From Muribaculaceae bacterium (lineage in GTDB: Bacteria > Bacteroidota > Bacteroidia > Bacteroidales > Muribaculaceae): a DNA stretch of 21,295 bases. The notes beneath the pieces were generated by a model, which saw only the letters and a program-made list of their open reading frames with translations, was not told the origin of the DNA and ran no database searches. The position numbers and the translations under genes are program-made. The DNA lies in assembly GCA_009775195.1 (NCBI GenBank), contig VSPF01000025.1, positions 1-21,295 on the forward strand, given 5' to 3'. Below are positions 18,218 to 21,295 of the stretch, piece after piece (the first letter of the stretch is position 1; each line of letters starts with the position of its first letter).

Positions 18218-19336
18218 ATGTGTCCCCGAAGACAACAAAATGTAGCCGACACAACAGCAGCCCGGAAAAGGAGGCCGGTATGGCTACGTTTTCTGCGCGG
18301 CCTTACGGCTTTCGTAGATACCTTGGTAGTGGTGGCATTGCTGCTCACAGGTTATGCCGGCTGCGTGTCGCCGCTGAGTCATAGTGCCTGGTGGGGTGTG
18401 TTGCCTCTGGCTTTCCCAATATGTTTTTGGCTTGCCGTGATATTGCTGGTGTTGCAACTTTTGTGGTATCGCCGTGGTGCGTTGCTGCTCGGTCTCGGCC
18501 TTGTTGCCTGCGGTGGCCCTGTGCTGACATATTTTCCCCTGCATGTCACCACACCCAAGGCTCCCGAGGGGGCAGAGCAGTTCTCGCTACTTACATATAA
18601 TATCCTGGATGGGGTGTATGCCGAAGACGGAAACACCGAGGTTGCCGACTATATATTGTCGACCAATGCAGATATCGTATGTACTCAGGAGACATATGCG
18701 ATAGCGCTCCCTCGTCGCGATGCCACTACTCAGGCCCGTGTCGATAGTCTCAGGGCGAGGTATCCATATATTATTTTCGGCGGAGCGTCGGGCACGCAGG
18801 GTATAATGTCTAAATATCCTGTCGAAAACATACATCTCGACGTCAGCCGCTCTGATTTCTCGGGCGATGTGGCAGTCTTCCGGGTTACTTTGCCATCAGG
18901 ACGCCGTATCTGTATATTCAATGTGCACCTGTGTTCGTTTGGCCTGTCTAACACCCCCCTTCGCGAGGCGACCGAAAACGCCCACGACGGCAAGCTCGTG
19001 CTCGACAAGTTGCGTACAGCCTCCGTTGGCAGGGCGCGCCAGGTCAATAAGATTATGCAGTGGCTGAGGCTCTACGGTGGTCCCGACGTGATAATATGCG
19101 GCGACTTCAACGATGTGCCGGGGTGCCATGCCATACGCACTTTTGCCGATGCCGGTTTTCACTCGGTGTATCCCTCAATCGGTTTCGGGCCGATGATAAC
19201 GTATAACGCCCGACACCTCTATTATTGTATCGACCATGTGCTCTACCGTGGTGGTCTGACCCCACTATATATATCGAAGGGCACACTCAGGGCCTCGGAC
19301 CATTATCCCCTCAAGGTCGACTTCGCCGTGCGCTGA
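18218..19336 (+). CDS. Membrane-anchored endonuclease/exonuclease/phosphatase-fold protein
   Basis: This 372-residue protein has three hydrophobic segments near the N-terminus (about 29-50, 58-83 and 87-108), followed by an endonuclease/exonuclease/phosphatase domain from about 121 to 372. The metal-dependent active-site motifs are present in order: LLTYNIL with Asn128, CTQET with Glu158, NVHL with Asn235 and His237, GDFND at 295-299, IDH at 338-340 and SDHYPL from 360 with the final Asp-His pair. The domain should be catalytically competent. Members of this fold act on nucleic acids, phospholipids or phosphoinositide-like substrates, and the substrate cannot be told from sequence. The domain probably faces the periplasm or the inner membrane surface; topology is uncertain. 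It is co-directional with the rhomboid gene 40 bases upstream and converges on the frameshifted gene, with 13 bases between stops. Confidence 0.92.
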   Translation: MCPRRQQNVADTTAARKRRPVWLRFLRGLTAFVDTLVVVALLLTGYAGCVSPLSHSAWWGVLPLAFPICFWLAVILLVLQLLWYRRGALLLGLGLVACGGPVLTYFPLHVTTPKAPEGAEQFSLLTYNILDGVYAEDGNTEVADYILSTNADIVCTQETYAIALPRRDATTQARVDSLRARYPYIIFGGASGTQGIMSKYPVENIHLDVSRSDFSGDVAVFRVTLPSGRRICIFNVHLCSFGLSNTPLREATENAHDGKLVLDKLRTASVGRARQVNKIMQWLRLYGGPDVIICGDFNDVPGCHAIRTFADAGFHSVYPSIGFGPMITYNARHLYYCIDHVLYRGGLTPLYISKGTLRASDHYPLKVDFAVR

Positions 19337-19343
19337 GTAGCCA

Positions 19344-19366
19344 GCATGGTCACCATGCCAGCGCTG
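19344..19366. terminator. Adjacent palindromes between convergent genes
   Basis: GCATGGT-C-ACCATGC at 19344-19358 is a perfect palindrome around a single base, followed at once by the palindrome CAGCGCTG at 19359-19366. They start seven bases after the stop of the phosphatase-fold gene and cover the stop codon of the convergent gene. There is no T tract, so a bidirectional stop signal is only a guess. Confidence 0.3.
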
Positions 19367-19975
19367 TGGGATATTTGACTTCAATATAGAAAAATTTGCA
19401 GTCGTCGACATATTGCTCCGACCTGATTGTTTCGGCCATTTGTGACGGAGTCCTGGTAAAACCGGACAAAGCACTTTCTACAATGCCATTGTTGACTGTA
19501 TCGAAGCTCCTGACTCCGAAAATCATGTCGCGCTCAGTCGCTATTGCTATTTGAAATCCCAGCACATCAGTGTCAAGGAAAACTTTGCTGTAGAAATCAT
19601 TTGGCTGATAGCATAGCTTCGCTTGCCTTGTGGATATTTTAGTGATTTCCCAGGCTCGATATAGGCGCTGTCCGAGCAAGTGAGGTCGCATAAGGCAACA
19701 CGTTTTCTACCCAAAATCTCATCTGTATCGCAAAGAAGATAGTCGCAGTTCTTGATGCCGGTCTTTGATGTTTGTGGTAGGTTTTTGAACCATGGGTCAA
19801 GAGGTAAGACCGTGACAGATTCTAACGGGTGTACGCTCATTATATCCCTATTGCAGCGAATGCCTTTTGGCAGTTGGCCGGCTTTGCAAGAATCGCAAGA
19901 GTTGTTGTCGGTCAGTGCGAAATCATTAGAGTAAGAAACACCCTTTGCTTTGAGTAAATCCTCTATAATTGCCAT
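19350..19975 (-). pseudogene. Frameshifted small cysteine-containing partner of the AAA ATPase
   Basis: Two overlapping minus-strand frames appear to be one gene. The upstream frame (19975 to 19547) starts MAIIEDLLKAKG and carries CDSC (27-30), Cys41, NCDYLLCD (76-83), ALCDLTC (94-100) and GKRSYAISQM (117-126). The downstream frame, ending at 19350, continues with FLDTDVLGFQ and ends IEVKYPTALAW. Restoring one base in the run of four A (19579-19582; TTTT in the coding strand) gives a continuous 208-residue protein reading ISTAKFFLDTDVLG across the join. The break could be a real mutation, a sequencing error, or less likely recoding: the local sequence is not a standard -1 slippery heptamer. 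The start lies 3 bases after the ATPase stop, so the two are co-translated. I do not recognise the family firmly. The CDY...CDLT...Q spacing vaguely recalls a degenerate PD-(D/E)XK nuclease. Confidence 0.75.
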
Positions 19976-19978
19976 GGC

Positions 19979-21127
19979 TCAACGCATTAATTGCCGGTAT
20001 TCGTCGAGAATTTCAGCCATAGGCTCGGTAAGGTCTCCCGTATCTACGATATGTCGGCCGTCTTGGTCTTGTGACATTAAATTGATGTTGCGTCCATCGA
20101 CAAGTCTATAAACACCTATTTTATCGGCAGCAAGTGCCGTGCCCCTGGTTCGCGCCATCACCAGGTTGAGGGCGTTGACGATATATGGGCTATGAGTCGC
20201 AAACATCAAATTGACATTATTGGTGTTATTGATAAAAGCGGTATCAATGAGCGTATCAAGAAGTTTTATTTGTGACCGTGGGTCAAGACTCAATTCGGGC
20301 TCCTCTATGTGCATTTGAACGAGAGACTTTACGGCTGCGAGTTCAATGGATGGGTGGAACTCGGCGAGTTGGTCGGTATCGTATAGATAGCTTAGTACGG
20401 AGCGTCTCTTTGCATCTTTAAATGAAAAATCATTTGAGAAATATTTCACAAGCAGAGCCAAGGGGGCCGATGTTTGCATTCCCGATGATGCGAAACGCAA
20501 CTCAATCGGATTTGAAACGCCCTCTATTTTCAGCATAAATCTTAATATGCCTTTTACCTTTACTATTTCAAGTCTGGCACCGACAAATGCCATGTCGATT
20601 TCTTTGAGCACATTGGCTCCTTCTCCAAAATCATTGAGTGTTTCGGTGAAATAGAAACCTAAAGAACCACGACCGTTTGCCGGATTTGCTATCCACTGCG
20701 GTATCACATTGCGTGTCTCTGAGACCCATGATTCTTTGGCGAAAACCAGGTCGTCGTCGGCTATCTTTTTGGGGACTTTTATAGTGCCGTCAGAGTATTC
20801 GACTGTGTAATTCCATCCACTTGAAAACTCTACTTTATATATTATTTTGACGTTGGATTGTTTGAGATAGAAATCCATATCATCATGCAACATCGACTCG
20901 AAACGTAAGCGAAAAGGCGACCGTTTCAAGCCCGAATTAATGAGATAAGAACGGATGTTGACACGTTTATAGATATATCTCATCATGGATATGGTTTTCA
21001 TCAGGAGACTTTTTCCGCTTCCTGATGAGCCGATAAGTATAGAAAGGGGTTTGATGTCCTCTATTATTATATCTTGAAGCGGGCCAAGATTTTTAATGAT
21101 GATGGATTCTTTCATTCTTCTTTCCAA
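19979..21127 (-). CDS. ABC-type AAA ATPase (AAA_15/AAA_21-like), OLD-like without TOPRIM
   Basis: This 382-residue ATPase belongs to the SMC/OLD-like group. Walker A is GSSGSGKS at 33-40, followed by an insertion of middle helices and strands. An ABC-signature-like ASSGMQ is at 213-218, Walker B with its catalytic glutamate is HIEEPELSLDP at 273-283, and an H-loop ATHSPY is at 310-315. There is no room for a C-terminal TOPRIM nuclease, so any effector must be separate. The gene ends 3 bases before the small cysteine-containing partner, a layout common in two-gene defence-type modules; that role is inference. Met1 and Met5 are both possible starts. The promoter at 21144-21175 gives leaders of about 11 or 23 bases. 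Base composition is A+T rich (20 G+C of 60 at 20401-20460), unlike the phosphatase-fold gene next door, which suggests transfer. Confidence 0.92.
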   Translation of the reverse strand: MERRMKESIIIKNLGPLQDIIIEDIKPLSILIGSSGSGKSLLMKTISMMRYIYKRVNIRSYLINSGLKRSPFRLRFESMLHDDMDFYLKQSNVKIIYKVEFSSGWNYTVEYSDGTIKVPKKIADDDLVFAKESWVSETRNVIPQWIANPANGRGSLGFYFTETLNDFGEGANVLKEIDMAFVGARLEIVKVKGILRFMLKIEGVSNPIELRFASSGMQTSAPLALLVKYFSNDFSFKDAKRRSVLSYLYDTDQLAEFHPSIELAAVKSLVQMHIEEPELSLDPRSQIKLLDTLIDTAFINNTNNVNLMFATHSPYIVNALNLVMARTRGTALAADKIGVYRLVDGRNINLMSQDQDGRHIVDTGDLTEPMAEILDEYRQLMR

Positions 21128-21143
21128 CGTGTTTGGTATGTCG

Positions 21144-21175
21144 CAAAGTTAGCTAAACTCAATCATATAAGCAAA
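21144..21175 (-). promoter_or_regulatory. Promoter of the ATPase-partner operon
   Basis: On the minus strand, TTTG (complement of 21172-21175) is followed after 20 bases by TAACTTTG (complement of 21144-21151), an exact match to the Bacteroidetes -33/-7 consensus. Transcription should start near 21138, just ahead of the ATG at 21127. Confidence 0.7.
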
Positions 21176-21295
21176 AAAATGTTATCTTTTGGTATTTTGG
21201 GTTTGTTTCGGGGCATAATTGCAGATTCTAAATCGAAGTGCAAAACTAGACTAGATAATCTGCAACATCTCTTAGCAAGGAGAGAGGGATTGCCC
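21176..21295. other. Unassigned sequence at the right edge
   Basis: This stretch has no gene I can support. Short frames are open to the edge on both strands: a + frame ending LDNLQHLLARREGLP, and a - frame running from the edge to the TGA at 21163-21165. Either could be the end of a gene lying outside, or chance. No complete tRNA or terminal inverted repeat is visible. Confidence 0.4.

Noticed and set aside
21250..21295. Possible tRNA 3' end on the minus strand
   Set aside because: The minus strand reads GGGCAATCCCTCTCTCC, which loosely recalls a T arm, but the TTCGAAT-type loop and matching acceptor stem are missing.
1..21295. CRISPR array, insertion sequence or rRNA genes
   Set aside because: No regularly spaced direct repeats, transposase motifs or rRNA-like sequence were seen in any part of the window.

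Overview
The window looks like a chromosomal segment of a Bacteroidales bacterium, plausibly near Muribaculaceae. The evidence is an outer-membrane SprA/Sov-type translocon of the type IX secretion system (T9SS), two long secreted proteins ending in T9SS type A sorting domains, and several promoters that fit the Bacteroidetes -33 TTTG / -7 TAnnTTTG pattern with 19-20 bp spacing. Most of it is G+C rich with a strong preference for C or G in third codon positions. Two islands are clearly A+T richer: the ATPase gene at 8689-9894 and the pair at 19350-21127.

Layout. (1) 1-7292, +: sprA, with its 5' end cut by the window edge. (2) 7293-7452: a spacer with three inverted repeats, two of which are near-identical hairpins differing by a compensatory base pair. 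(3) 7453-8676, +: cinA. (4) 8689-9894, -: AAA ATPase of the DUF4143 type, convergent with cinA, with a promoter embedded in a threefold repeat. (5) 10000-17226, -: a two-gene operon, first an M6-family metalloprotease, then a 1498-residue multidomain surface protein, both with signal peptides and T9SS-type C-termini. (6) 17227-17421: a divergent promoter region. (7) 17422-19336, +: a rhomboid protease followed by a membrane-anchored endonuclease/exonuclease/phosphatase-fold protein. (8) 19350-21127, -: an ABC-type (AAA_15/21-like) ATPase followed after 3 bases by a small cysteine-containing protein whose reading frame is broken at a short A/T run. (9) 21128-21295: the ATPase promoter, then sequence I cannot assign.

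How the genes fit together. SprA would be the outer-membrane channel through which the two sorting-domain proteins leave the cell, although they are not adjacent to it. CinA, the rhomboid and the phosphatase-fold protein look like ordinary core genes. The most unusual parts are the two A+T-rich ATPase loci. One is a single ATPase under an apparent three-site operator. The other is a tightly coupled ATPase plus small partner that resembles accessory, possibly defence-type, two-gene modules, with the partner apparently frameshifted. Nothing here can be called a new system from sequence alone, but the 19350-21127 pair and the structured spacer at 7334-7421 are the best candidates.
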